DNA from: Nematostella vectensis
Taxonomy: Eukaryota > Cnidaria > Anthozoa > Actiniaria > Edwardsiidae
Length of the DNA stretch: 64,000 nt
Reading direction: 5' to 3'
NCBI RefSeq assembly: GCF_932526225.1
Contig: NC_064046.1
Span: 4,030,001 to 4,094,000 of the forward strand
This document shows, one piece after another, positions 35,201-52,944 of this stretch; position 1 is the first letter of the stretch; each line of letters begins with the position of its first letter. The notes under the pieces were generated by a model, which saw nothing but the letters and a program-made list of their open reading frames with translations, did no database searches and had not been told where the DNA came from. Made by a program: the position numbers and the translations under genes.

Positions 35201-38200
35201 CACAATGTTGTCTGCCGCTGCAAGGCTTGATAGAGAGATGGGGGTTCTAAGAGCATGTACGTTACTCAACAAAATTTCGCAACTTGTAGTGTAAAAGAAG
35301 GGGTAAAGAACACAACAGTTTCTTGACGTGCTTATGTCTATGATAACCTATATGATAGCTTTGTTACCTTGTTCTGTCTTTGGTCCTACGCTTGGTACCT
35401 TGTCACCTCCAGGGGTTGAACCAGTACTCGATGCCGGAGGAGGAGGCGGAGGAGGAGGCGGCGGAGGAGGGGGAGGCGGAGGAGGAGGAGGAGGTGGTGG
35501 AGGACGTCGTGGACGTGGGCGTGGTCTCCGGTACCTAGACCTTCCCCTTCCCCTCCCTCTGTTCCAGCGGTAACCTTGGCTACTAATTGACAGGTCAGCT
35601 GGCTCGATGACTTCATTGCTTTCCAGAGGAATATCAGTGAATATGGCGTTTGTTTTTAGTTTTTCGAAGGCTTTGTAACCCTGGTTGGCATTGTCAGTTC
35701 CATTTAATCTTTTGATCATCGCTGAGCTTTTATTTACTTGCACATTCTTTAATCCATTTTCTTGTTTAGTTCCATTGGAGCTAGAGGGAGGGTCGCCAGA
35801 CACTACTTGATTCGGTTTTAAAACACCATTATCAGCAGGTTTTGATATATCGACGAGCATTCCTTCTTTAAGTATATTTGCAGCTTTCCCCATGTCGGCT
35901 CCGTTTCTTCCAATCTCGGTAGAAATAGTGCCAAATCTGTCTTGCAGATTATCTGAATCAGTTGTTGACGCGAGAGTAGTGCCTTTAAGATTTGCATCAA
36001 AGTGCTTTTGGCTAAAGCCAACACCGTCGACCTTAAGTCCTTTTTGGGTGTCGTTCATCGTAGTAGCTCTTTCTCCCTCTCCTTGGGTCTTGTTTTGGTT
36101 AGGGTTAGGGCTAAGGCTAAAGCTAGGGTTATGACTAGGATTAGGGCCAAGGCTAGGGTTAGGGTTAGTGTTAGAGCTATGATTACGGTTAGGGCTAGTG
36201 CTAGGGTTAGGACTAGGATTAGGGCTAAGACTAGGGCTAGGATTAGAGCTAGGGTTAGGGTTACGGTTAGAATTAGAGTTAGAGTTACGGTTAGGGTTAG
36301 ATATTAGGTTAGGGCTAGGGCGAACGCTAGGGCTGGAACTAGAGCTAGGGCTAAAGCTAAGACTAGGGTCAGAGCTAGGGTAAGGACTTGGGTCAGAGCT
36401 AGGGTTAGGGTTAGTATTAGTGCTAGGGTCAGGGCTAGAGCTAGGGTCAGGGCTAGGGCTAGAGCTAGGGTTAGGACTTGGGTCAGAGCTAGGGTTAGAG
36501 CTAGGGTTAGGGCTAGGGTTAGGGCTAGGGTTAGAGCTAGGGTCAGGGCTAGGGTTAGAGCTAGGGTGAGGGCTAGGGCTAGGGTTTGAGATAGGACTAG
36601 TTCTTATGCTGGGGTTAGAGATAGGGTTAGAGGTTTTCTGATATGCAGTTAATTCTTTATAATCTTTACTAAAATGCTTGTCAAATGTTTGACTTTTGTG
36701 GTCGTTTCCTTCAGATTCCTGCTGAGCATCATTACCAAGTGCCTTATCAGATATGCTTCCAATCCTTTTGTCATACGCTTTTCTTATCGAACTAACATTG
36801 CTGCTCGAAACATTCACCTCTTCTACAGAACTGCCTTTTTCCAGTAATGGCTTATTCCCCTGGCTAGTAGTTTGATCAGCATTTACTATTCCAGGTATTC
36901 TGTCCGAGTGCATCTTGTAACCAGCCTGTTTAATTATCTGTCCAAGGAATGGAGCAGGTCCTTCACTTGCAGCATTCAATGACTGCGCTCTCTGTGATGC
37001 ATTTAACGATGTCTGTATGTTGATCAAAGAATCCTGTCCAGTATTATTCTTATTTGCTTGAAAGGAAGGCAGTCTCTCAAAATTCTCAGCAGATTCCACT
37101 TTCTTGGAATTACTCGTCTTATTGAGAACGTTCTCTGACGTTGACGTCGTTGTGTGGTGTGCTGTACGAAGATGAGAGGGTTCGAACCCGGCCAGGGGTC
37201 TTCCTCTTAGTGGCATCGTCACTTCTTTTACCCCTCTATTTCTCTCCTTCTTACCATCAGTATCATCATCAGTAAATATCTTCATTGTCCGCTGACTTTC
37301 CATTACATCTTGGAAGGGACGGGTTTTGCTACTGTCCATGCCATCTTGTCCAGATGGCCTTGATGAAGAGTTTTCTGATGCGTTTTTCACTGAAACATTT
37401 TCTCCGCCATGCGTTACCTTCGTGGGCTCACTTACTGGGTTTCTTTCTTCTTGACCTCCCAGTTTTATAGCCTTATGCTCACCCACAGTAGTCGCAGTAG
37501 AATTATTTACATTTCCATCATTTCTTCCAGGGCCAGCATGCTGGTTTTGTGTTTGAGTTGAAGACACATCTTTGTTATCATCAATGCCAGCTGGTGGTGG
37601 GATTTGCTTCACCAGAATTTTCCTGATACTAACAACGCCTTCGTTTTTAAGGGGATCTACTTGAGTGCCTTGACTAACATCCCTAGCACTAGGGATAGGA
37701 CCTCTTGCCAGTCCATTATCCATTGTCCCTCTTTCAGACAAAGCAACAACAGGTGAGTCTTGATTGGTGGCTGTTTCTACGGGGGTATCCATAGCAACTG
37801 TTTTAGTATTCCCCTGGGTGCTGTGTTCCTGAAGAGGTCCTGCGTTCCCAGGGTTCAGCGGTAACCCTGTCAGTGTTAGAGAATCAAGAAGATGTTGAGT
37901 TGCCGTGATGTTGTCTACTTTGGGATCCCCCTTTGAGCTTGCGATTACCGCACCGCTTGTTAATGCTATGAGGAACGTTAAATTGTGTTAGTGTGGTGTG
38001 CCACGAGCTTGATACTGGGGCCTAGTCTCCTGTTTTAGATGACCTGTTTTGGCAAGACGAAATAAATACTTTAAAAATGGGGGTGACGAACTGCCGGAAT
38101 GATGGTAAAGTAAATCATTGCTTGTGTCGAAATAACGTACGATGGGGTTTTAAAAAAACACCTGTTTTATTTTCTTGGATGTTGCGCGAAAAAGGCGACA

Positions 38201-38281
38201 AATCCACAACGGTAAACGAAAAAAATATATGTTACACTTACCGATAACGATGACACATCTAATGAGAACCTCCACACCCAT
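32245..38281 (-). CDS. secreted CAP-superfamily protein with long Asn/Pro/Ser stalk (paralogue 2)
   Basis: Four exons on the - strand: 38281-38242, 37965-35368, 33501-33252, 32488-32245, with phases 1, 1, 2 exactly as in the neighbouring paralogue, giving 1043 residues. The signal peptide is split across exons 1-2 (MGVEVLIRCVIVI + ALTSGAVIASS). The 866-codon second exon is low complexity: a polar N-terminal part, an (N/S)-P-S repeat region of about 170 residues, an Arg/Gly patch (RGRGRGRSRYRR), and a poly-Pro run of nearly 30. The CAP domain follows: LTHNNFRQVHNAPPM, LQHSS, GENLAV, WYNEV, GHFTQVVW, RYRPPGNF, with the His-Glu-Glu-His tetrad intact. It ends SYCNNV without a cysteine-rich extension. 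Probably a secreted matrix or mucus protein, or one held at the cell surface; the function is not inferable. Confidence 0.75.
33158..33221. repeat. dispersed repeat family copy, reverse orientation
   Basis: Reads the complement of CAGCCGCCGTTTTATCATCC TAGCAAAATG then CATCGGCTGAG, in the CAP gene 2 intron between exons 3 and 4. Confidence 0.5.
33541..34865. repeat. 53-bp satellite, about 25 copies, built from transposon terminal-repeat sequence
   Basis: Units recur every 53 bp at the start (33548, 33601, 33654, 33707). Each opens TACAGTGGTACCTCTATTAA or its TACATTGG variant, then GCGGCCACC, a GGGACCGTGCCAAGTGATG spacer and the next TA. Later units lose 2 to several bases, and some read TATTAAAAGGCAACCC. 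The opening word matches the end of the element at 771 (CAGTCGAACCTCTATTAAGC). Just past the array (about 34880-34905) an inverted, diverged copy reads GGCCGCTTGATTGAGGTTAG. It lies in the intron of CAP gene 2 between the stalk exon and the first CAP exon. Confidence 0.85.
35430..35520 (-). repeat. poly-proline-coding CCN run in the CAP stalk
   Basis: The + strand reads GGAGGAGGCGGAGGAGG-type repeats. The coding - strand gives nearly 30 prolines with mixed CCT/CCG/CCC codons, following an RPRPRPRR segment. Codon mixing suggests an old, partly stabilised expansion. Confidence 0.8.
36095..36625 (-). repeat. telomere-like (TTAGGG/CTAGGG) array coding the N-P-S repeats
   Basis: The + strand reads GGTTAGGGCTAGGGTTAGGG-type hexamers with TTAGGG, CTAGGG, TCAGGG and ACAGG variants for about 530 bp. 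The coding strand reads CCTAACCCTAGC, giving Pro-Asn-Pro-Ser. The frame stays open through the whole array inside CAP gene 2 exon 2. Confidence 0.85.
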
Positions 38282-39658
38282 TCTATCGTAAGCTGGCGAA
38301 CTTAGGCCCGTATAACTACTTTTTTTGTCCTAAGTAAGGACCAAACATTTATTTTTTTCTGACGGATAAAATGCATCCATTTCCGCAAAAAAAATAATTT
38401 AGCGTCTGACAGGTCGTCAACTTGAACTATTACGCCATCATTCTTAGGTCAAGTAGTTTTCTCTTGTATGTAAACGATGAAAAGAGGAGACCTGCCAAGA
38501 GCAACGAGCCATGGGAATGTTCAACTATTGTTAACGGACTACATACTCTGCTCACACAGTTTCAGTGTCATTATGACAACAGTTTGTTGGTAGTTTAACG
38601 ATTGCTAACAGACTCGATAAATCTTATGCTGCGCCTGGTTTCATTTTAGTGTGGACCCAGCTTGCTTTTTGTATCCTATATCGACTTTCCCGAATTCAAA
38701 CCAAGAAAGCTGGGAATCATTAAACCTTTCTAAGAGCGAAACGCGCTTCGGCCACCTTGACGACTTTTAGAAGGCTGGCCAATTAGGATTAGAGAAAGGC
38801 TACTATCGACACGAATCGTCAATCAGTGTGGCAAAAATATAATACTCAGAGCACGTAGCATATCCTTTCTTGGTGGTCACGGTAGCGCGCGTCACAATGC
38901 AGAGACGTAACCGCTCCATATGCTTTATTTTTTTCTTGGGTGTTTGGAATCTTCGATTGTTGGGTTTCTCAAGCTCGTTGCCACGCAATCATTCTTGGCG
39001 GGTTGACATGACGGAAAAACCTGCAAAACGCACAATTCCAGATAGAGAGAGAAGACACAATTTCTTACAATTGCTAAAGTTTCCTTATTACGGACTGATT
39101 TTCAAAACACAAATAACGCGAGGCCGAAGTGCAGATAACCAGATTTTGGCTTTTCAAGATAATTTTTCCTTGATCATCATTGTCCTATATATCAGTTCAG
39201 GGACGAAAAGCTCAAATTTGAATGACACTTTACAAAAGTCGCATCAATTTTAAAAAAGTCGCACTTACTAAGTACTCAGAGAAATTCTGCGCCTTATTCG
39301 ATGTGAAATGGGCTTATTTGAAGCGTCACGTCATGTTTTTCCGTCCTGCTTGGCGGGTTGTTATAAAAATCAAAACAGTTCAGGGTGGCACGGGGAACTA
39401 ATGAAAAACAGTTATTATGTTCACGCACAAGAACTTGTTCAGTGAGTTGCGTTTGATACAATAATAGTCGAACCCCTATCTGATGATACCTACTTAAAAT
39501 GGCTCTGGCAGCCGCCATTTTGTCATCGTAGCCTAGACCAAGTGTAAGAAAGCATCCCAGCCTAGTCCCGGGCGTTCTTACCGGGTTTCCTGTGCTCGGA
39601 GATGAACCGTGAGGTAGCCTGGGGGCTGGGACAAGCTCAACCACAGAACGGGGAGATG

Positions 39659-40025
39659 GGTTGTTTACAATTTAAAATCGGATATTTCGGAATGAGATCC
39701 CAGTTTTTCCGGGATGCTATAATGGTGAAAAAAAGTTACCTATATATTACAGAATTTCCAGGGTGACTTATGTACCATTTTCTTCTGTACCCAGAACTTC
39801 TACTTTTGGGGTCCTGGGGAATAGTGGCCGATGGGGGCCTCGGTCAAATAATTCTATGGGAAACTGCAAATTGTACACGATTTCCGGAATTTCCGGTATC
39901 CCCGGTGAAAGTGGACTACCTCTCAAGCAACTCCACACTTTCCGTTAATTTTCCAGTGTTAGGAATTTGTACCATTAACAAAATAACCAGAAGTACCGGA
40001 ATTTTCGATTAAATGGTAAACAACC
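39659..40025. mobile_element. MITE with GGTTGTTTAC inverted ends
   Basis: GGTTGTTTACAATTTAAAATCG at 39659 is mirrored by the complement of CGATTAAATGGTAAACAACC ending at 40025. The interior is rich in TTTCCGG words. About 367 bp. Confidence 0.6.
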
Positions 40026-40103
40026 ATGGTTTCCTGTGACGTCACAACCCTTACCATCCACAGGAAACCCAATAACAGGAAACCAGATAAGAGCGCCAGG
40101 TAC

Positions 40104-40345
40104 TAGGCTGAAAGCATCCGTTTCTATCGGCTGATTTGGGGAGGGTCATACGATATTTTAGATTGAATTTAACAATAACAAAGGTATCACCTAGCCTCTG
40201 TCAGCCGTCATTTTGTCATCAAAGTATCAAGTGTGAAAAGAAGGAAGGGAAGCCAATGCGATATTTTCGATTGGATTTGGAAAATAAAGTATCAATATTT
40301 GTAATTTGGTTATTTTTAGATTTTAACAAAGGTGTGTCCAAGAAG
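40104..40345. repeat. dispersed repeat family, two partial copies in tandem
   Basis: GAAAGCATCCGTTTCTATCG and GGCTGATTTGG are followed by ATTTTAGATTGAATTTAACA. A second head then follows, CTCTGTCAGCCGTCATTTTG with TCATCAAAG, and another ATTTTCGATTGGATTTGG tail. Confidence 0.6.
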
Positions 40346-40483
40346 GGCACTTTAAAACGTGGCTAAGATGTCACTTGTAGTGCATTATGTTATTTATCAA
40401 AAACCCGTGAAATAATATTTAGTCTATTAAGTACTAATACACTAATTTCTTTGTTCTCTTTTGTTATGGTTTGACTATTACAG

Positions 40484-40677
40484 TTAAGGTTGGTTCTCAC
40501 TAGGACTCAAGCGCAAGCGTAAACGGAACACAAGTGATAATCGGTCAAACACAAGGGCAAGAAAATCAAGCAGTTGAGTTCTCTTGCGCTTCCGTTTGCG
40601 CTTCTAATGTTCTAATGAGAATCGGAAAATTACGTGCGTTCCGCTTGCGCTTACGTCCAAGTGAGAACCAACCTTAA
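40484..40677. mobile_element. TTAA-flanked (piggyBac-like) MITE
   Basis: TTAA at 40484-40487 and 40674-40677 flanks GGTTGGTTCTCACTAGGAC ... GTGAGAACCAACC, a clean inverted end. TTAA duplication is the piggyBac signature. Internal words (GCGCAAGCG, ACACAAGTGATAATCGGTC) recur degenerately at 61640-61960. 194 bp. Confidence 0.7.
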
Positions 40678-41167
40678 CAACTACATTTTGTTGCACGGGA
40701 TTTGGAAAACCACTCTATCAGACAAGTACTAAAAGCAAGAGGCACTTCTTACATGGACAGGTTTAATTTACAGGTAAAAATGTGCACAAAATACATCTGA
40801 ACGAGTTAAGAAATATCACAAGAGAAGAAAAAGCGAGAGTATCAAAACTGGAGTCCATTGACGAATTGGCACAAACGCGGTGGACTGAGAAGAACATAAA
40901 ATAATAATTAGCAAGCCTTTAATAGTACGGTAAGCATAGCACAGTGCTCCCCCAATATAGTATAGTAAGCCGACGAAAGACACAACTTTGTTTTTGGATG
41001 GATCTTCGAAATTCATGTGAAAATATCAGGTAAACAAAGAAGTGTCTTTCAAACCAAACTGTGGTCGATAATGATCAAAAGATATTAAAAGCTCGTGGAA
41101 TTGTCGAAGAATGCCGCTCACAAAAAAAGCACTATCAGTACGTGACGCCATGGTACGGACAAGAAAC

Positions 41168-41375
41168 ATCAGGTGTCATTCGTCATGCAACACACATCAC
41201 GTGTCCTAAGTCACACAACGCACATCACGTGTCATTCGTCACGCAATGCACATCACGTGTCATTCATCACGCAAGGCGTACCACGTGTCATTCGTCTCGC
41301 AACGCACACCACGTGTCATTCGTCATACAACGCACATCACGTGTCATTCGTCACGCAACGCAAGACGGAGTAAAG
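41168..41375. repeat. 28-bp tandem repeat carrying an E-box in each unit
   Basis: About seven copies of CACGTGTCATTCGTCACGCA followed by ACGCACAT. Each contains the palindromic E-box CACGTG; most are intact. It lies just past the 3' end of the RNMT coding region (stop at 41455). Confidence 0.85.
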
Positions 41376-41454
41376 CATGCTCTGAACATCTCATGGTAGT
41401 ATGAGTCATTATATAGATACAAAAGTGAGTGAAGTCTAGTAAAAAAGCGTCAAC

Positions 41455-47417
<5,963 letters not shown>

Positions 47418-49399
47418 TTTGAGAAATGCGAAGGAGAAGAGGAGAGACTGGGACGGGGAGCGTCAAAGAGGTTGGCAGAGGATTGTGGGTATCAAAGTCT
47501 TGCAAAGATTCGATGGGGAGGAGAGGGGGTGTTTGCGATTCATATTAAATTTGAAAACGTAAGGAATAAAATGAACACCTAAATCCTTTTATTATTTTAT
47601 TTTATTACTGCGCTTCAGGGGTGTTTTCACATAAAATGCAGGGTTGGATCTATTTACTGACATCGGAAATTTTTTGAAAATAGAAAACAATTTTTCAGAC
47701 CCTTTTACAGGTGATTGCGCAGAGTGTACATACACCCCCATGGCTGCAAAATTTTGGTTATTTCTTATTGAAGGACCCTAAAAAATATACTTATATATCT
47801 ATGTGATACCTATGACTGCGTAAAATCCCTTAGCTTTTCAAGTGCCCAAAGCTAGGTAGACTGCGAGTAGGAACATGGAGTGGAAATTACTTCACAATCT
47901 TTTAATACACAGCGATCTATAACATAACACACACATTTCTAAATGCACAACATACATGAGTGCAAACTCTAAACCGAAGCGCTTCTCAATTCCATACATT
48001 CCATTGATAAACACTAAATGTTTGTCCTCTTTAAAATACAGTTTAGTGCTGTACACTTTCTTCAAAGTTAAGAGTAAGTTTAGCTCTGTCCTTTTCATCT
48101 TCACTTTTTTGGTCTCTATATTATCTACAAAACAAAAGGAACAAAAAAGCAGACAAATCAAGGGGAAAACATGATGTTAAAATCAGAACATTAGAGCAGA
48201 GGCAGTCCACAACCCATGGAAATGCTGTTAGGTAAAAATAGAGACATGCAATGTTCAGGGCATACCATGGATTCGCTGAGGGGGGGGGGGGGATACGCAG
48301 TCATAGAAATTGAGAAAAGATATTATTCCACAATAACTTGAAAACAAATGACCTACTTTTTGGCTGTTTATACACCGACCTGATGTCTAAGGAGAATCAG
48401 GTACACAAAGAGAAGCAAAATACTTTTTATCAGAGAGATGCAGAATGTAGAATCAGAATGTGTTTATATACAATTGACCTGAAATCAGATTGCATCTGTG
48501 CTGTTATTAATCAGTTGTGTAATTCTGTTATTATAATCTGATATACAATAGTGTCATTGAAATTTATATTTATATCTGCATTTTCTCAAAAGATAAGAAT
48601 GGATCATCAGCATCAACTGAAAATAAGACATTCTCATAAACCGTAAAAAAACAGCATATCGTGCAACATCAACTAACAAAAATAATAACAAGCATCTACT
48701 AAAAAACAATAACACAAGCCACTTCCTTGTATAGAAATTCCCTTCACAAAAAGACAATCATTCCCTACTCTTTAGTATCTTATAATTAACACAAGTTATC
48801 TTCCTTTATTCAAAGCTCCGCACAGCGATCCATACTAACAGAGAAAAGAAAATACAAATCGGATTATATTTTCAAACAGAAAATGGGTACGCTTATACTG
48901 TATTAGCTGTATTTGTATCTTGTGGTAAATTGGAAAAAATATAAATAAACTTAAAAAATCTTGGAAGTTTAATTAATCTAAAGCATGAAACAATAAGCAA
49001 ACAACGTTTTGGAGTCCTAAGTAGAAATAATTTAGGATTTCTACGAAAGTCATTCAATGTTTGTTGTCGAGGATCGAAACATCGCCTTATGATTTTAGAA
49101 CATTTTGACTTGCATCTCTTTGTAAAATGAAAGTTGAGACGTAAATTGCCATTTAATACAATGTCTGGATAATATTTATAGCTATCGCTGTAGTAATACT
49201 ACCTGCCATAGTTAATCCTTGACGCTAGACGGAGACAAACGAAGCAAACAAACACACTTTGCCACCGCCATCTTGTGCGATAGCATGTCGACCCTGGTTC
49301 CGCAGAGGTCCGCATATACTGAATATAGTTGCGGCGTGTGGCGCACAAACATCAGTACTCGCTATCATTTGCACCGAGAACAACACAAGTCTACTCAAT
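47418..49399. other. intergenic region between RNMT and histone H1
   Basis: No recognised gene. A - strand frame at 47892-48161 could be a terminal exon (acceptor TTTTGTAG near 48128), but no partner exon was found. G-run at about 48277-48292. The rest is AT-rich. Confidence 0.45.
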
Positions 49400-49942
49400 A
49401 TGTCTTCCACCGAAGCGAAACCCGCCAAGAAGCCTGCAGAGCATCCCAAGTACACCGAGATGGTTGCAACAGCTATCGGTGCACTGAAGGAACGCGGCGG
49501 ATCTTCCCGCCAGGCCATCGAGAAATACATCAAGGCCAACTACAAGGTCGGAGACAAAGTTAGCACCCAACTGAAGATGGCTCTCAAGCGCATGAGCGAG
49601 AAAGGCACTCTAGTCCACACAAAAGGCACTGGAGCTTCTGGCTCGTTCAAATTGAACAAGGCAGCCGTGAAGGCTGAGAAGCCAAAGAAAGCGAAGAAGC
49701 CAGCGGCAAAGAAACCCAAGGCTGCCAAGAAACCCGCCGCCAAAAAACCTGCCGCTAAGAAAGCCAAATCCCCCAAGAAAGCAGCAGCTAAGAAGTCACC
49801 CAAGAAGGCAGCGAAAAAGCCTGCTGCTAAGAAACCAGCAGCCGCCAAGCCCAAGAAGGCCGCGGCAAAGAAGCCAGCCGCCAAGAAAGCAGCGAAGAAG
49901 CCGGCAGCAAAGAAGGCCGCAAAAAAGCCAGCCAAGAAGTAA
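49400..49942 (+). CDS. linker histone H1
   Basis: ATG at 49400 (AATATGTCTTCC) to TAA at 49942, 180 residues, no intron. Domains: a short Ala/Lys/Pro N-tail, a winged-helix globular domain (about residues 14-90: [59 protein letters not shown]), and a Lys/Ala/Pro C-tail of AAKKP repeats. An open frame continues upstream of the ATG but lacks histone sequence. H1 binds linker DNA between nucleosomes. A histone 3' stem-loop follows at 49975-49990, so this is a replication-dependent copy. Linked to H3, H4, H2A and H2B within 4 kb. Confidence 0.95.
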   Translation: MSSTEAKPAKKPAEHPKYTEMVATAIGALKERGGSSRQAIEKYIKANYKVGDKVSTQLKMALKRMSEKGTLVHTKGTGASGSFKLNKAAVKAEKPKKAKKPAAKKPKAAKKPAAKKPAAKKAKSPKKAAAKKSPKKAAKKPAAKKPAAAKPKKAAAKKPAAKKAAKKPAAKKAAKKPAKK

Positions 49943-49974
49943 AGCGACTATACAGTCACTTTACACCAAACAAC

Positions 49975-49990
49975 GGTTCTTTTAAGAGCC
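49975..49990 (+). terminator. histone mRNA 3' stem-loop (H1)
   Basis: GGTTCTTTTAAGAGCC: 6-bp stem (with one G-T pair) and 4-base loop, flanked by ACAAC and ACAC. It is 32 bases after the stop. Confidence 0.9.
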
Positions 49991-50363
49991 ACACACTTAT
50001 ACGAAAGTTATGCCACACCATCTATTTCTACGTATTCCTTCTCTTTATACGACCAAAAATACAAGTGTACATAAAGCCATTAATTCGCAACGATACCTTG
50101 ACCTAGTGAGCAGTCTATCGAGTTGACTCTCAATAAATTTTCACATAACGGGTATGCTATTATTTTTGTTTTCCAAGTTTTTACTTTCCTGGACTGTGCT
50201 CCTCTCTTTTCTCGCAAAGCGCACCGTTTCCAATGCCTTGATGAAAACGACTGGTCAGAAAGATCTCTCACTTAGTTTACAAGTTATTACTCGCAATAAC
50301 TTAGCAGAGAAATATGAGCTGGAAAATGGACAGGGAAGTATTCAAGGTTTTTTATTAAAATTT

Positions 50364-50936
<573 letters not shown>

Positions 50937-50945
50937 TCAGTTCAA

Positions 50946-50955
50946 TAAATTTATA
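50946..50955 (-). promoter_or_regulatory. TATA box of H3
   Basis: On the - strand TATAAATTTA, about 58 bases upstream of the H3 ATG. Confidence 0.7.
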
Positions 50956-50974
50956 CTTGCCGCCTCTAAATCTG

Positions 50975-51003
50975 ATTGGCTAGAATTTGCCCGATCTGAT
51001 TGG
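50975..51003 (-). promoter_or_regulatory. two CCAAT boxes of H3
   Basis: On the - strand CCAAT at 50979-50975 and again at 51003-50999, both within ATCAG context (CCAATCAGAT). They lie 20-60 bases upstream of the TATA box, as in many core histone promoters. Confidence 0.65.
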
Positions 51004-51305
51004 TCAGTCTTCTACTAAGAAAAGCCCGCCAAGTCTTTACTGTGTTTTTGACTGCCAAGTTTTCCTAAAATATCTTTCGATCCCAAATGTTATATCAAAC
51101 AAATTTACATTAATATAGTAGATTTAATTACTAATCGTCTTCCGCCGCTAAATTTACAAGATATATGTGAAAGAGCAATGATTTAATAGAAGTTAAATAG
51201 GCTCGGACCAATGTGATCGGATCGAAATGCTAGTCTTTTGAATTGTAAATATCGGTTGGACTCTTGACCCTTGGGTTAATTATCATACACAATGGGTCTA
51301 TCGGG

Positions 51306-51675
<370 letters not shown>

Positions 51676-51702
51676 AGTGTCTAGTCAACTCAAACAAACA
51701 CC

Positions 51703-51718
51703 GGCTCTTTTAGGAGCC
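51703..51718 (+). terminator. histone 3' stem-loop (H4)
   Basis: GGCTCTTTTAGGAGCC preceded by AAACACC and followed by ACCACA, 27 bases after the stop. Confidence 0.95.
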
Positions 51719-52189
51719 ACCACATGCATTTAAAGTTATGATCGAATGCATTCAAATGTTCCTTTGTGTGTACTGTTATAAATTGTTTTCGTGTCATCTA
51801 CAAATCTGCCTTATACTTTTGGGGGGGAAGTTCGCAAAAATCGCGCCATCAATGAAATCATTTTTTCCCGTGAATTACCACTCGTTCGCTATTTTTAATA
51901 GTTAACGGTTTTTGGCGGGAAACTAGCCCTATATCCTTCGTCACTGAAAATAATTGAAATGTAGCTTTTACTTGATTCCTAATAAATAAATCAATCAAAT
52001 TCTTTACTAGGGAATTACGAGTATTTTCTTGTGTATATTTGGACATTTTTCTAGATCCCCAAAAAGATAAAGGCAATGTCTTTAGTGCTAGGGTATCTTG
52101 CGAGCCCAGATCTGTGCTGTAATAGAGCGGATGTTAAGGTAGGAGGAAAGAGACTGCATGTTTGGCAATGACTTTGATGTCATTTGGGT

Positions 52190-52205
52190 GGCTCCTAAAA
52201 GAGCC
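52190..52205 (-). terminator. histone 3' stem-loop (H2A)
   Basis: On the - strand GGCTCTTTTAGGAGCC, 27 bases beyond the H2A stop. Confidence 0.95.
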
Positions 52206-52232
52206 GTTTGTTTGTGCAGCAGTAGAAACTGC

Positions 52233-52613
52233 TTATGCCTTGGGCTTCTTCTCGGTCTTCTTGGGCAGAAGCACGGCCTGGATGTTGGGCAGCACACCAC
52301 CCTGAGAGATGGTGACACCGCGGAGCAGCCTGTTCAACTCTTCGTCGTTCCTGACAGCCAACTGCAAGTGACGGGGGATGATCCTGGTCTTTTTGTTGTC
52401 GCGGGCAGCGTTGCCGGCCAACTCGAGGATCTCAGCGCTCAGGTACTCGAGCACGGCGGCCATGTAGACCGGTGCGCCAGCACCAACACGCTCGGCGTAG
52501 TTGCCTTTGCGCAGATGACGGTGGATACGACCGACGGGGAACTGAAGCCCTGCACGGGATGAACGAGTCTTGGACTTGGTGCCCTTAGCTTTGCCTTTGC
52601 CGCGACCTGACAT
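52233..52613 (-). CDS. histone H2A
   Basis: ATG 52613 to TAA 52233, 126 residues, intronless. Canonical H2A signatures: [34 protein letters not shown], acidic-patch helix ...NDEELNRLL, docking domain [15 protein letters not shown], short C-tail KTEKKPKA. It lacks an SQ(E/D)-aromatic end, so it is not H2A.X, and it lacks H2A.Z features. Divergent pair with H2B (331 bases between ATGs), sharing a promoter with two CCAAT boxes. Confidence 0.97.
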   Translation of the reverse strand: MSGRGKGKAKGTKSKTRSSRAGLQFPVGRIHRHLRKGNYAERVGAGAPVYMAAVLEYLSAEILELAGNAARDNKKTRIIPRHLQLAVRNDEELNRLLRGVTISQGGVLPNIQAVLLPKKTEKKPKA

Positions 52614-52673
52614 TTTGCAAGTTTGGTAATAATACTCTGACGAGAGAATAAACCGAAATACTGCCTGTTTCGA

Positions 52674-52891
52674 GTTTATGTACCCCCAGCTTGGTAATCA
52701 CCGGATCGAAATGCACCAATCACAAATCACTATTTCCTAATAGAACCATGACCTGTGACATCGAATATTCATGTCTATGTTTCCTAAGAAGTAACCTTAC
52801 CAAATTATCATATTAACTTTAAATCAGCCAATCACAAATAGGGATTTTCGATCCGCGACCCTATGTTATTCCTCGTCGGTTGGATATAAAT
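52674..52891. promoter_or_regulatory. shared divergent H2A/H2B promoter
   Basis: TATA-like TACATAAAC on the - strand (52683-52675) serves H2A. TATAAAT on the + strand (52885-52891) serves H2B. Between them are two CCAATCACAAAT words (CCAAT at 52716-52720 and 52828-52832), both in + orientation, suggesting shared control in S phase. Confidence 0.65.
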
Positions 52892-52944
52892 ACGGCCACT
52901 TACCCTCTGAGCGGCTATTGTCAATTTGCAAAATCAATAGCAAA

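Larger units (their letters stand above)
38282..41167. other. intergenic region between CAP gene 2 and the RNMT 3' end
   Basis: No exon recognised. Contains two MITEs (39659-40025, 40484-40677) and dispersed-repeat copies (39499-39559, 40104-40345). The + strand frame at 38870-39253 has no domain and no splice context. Confidence 0.5.

Noticed and set aside
47892..48161. 89-codon - strand ORF that might be a 3' terminal exon
   Set aside because: A plausible acceptor exists, but no partner exon or recognisable family was found, so it is only mentioned in the intergenic entry.
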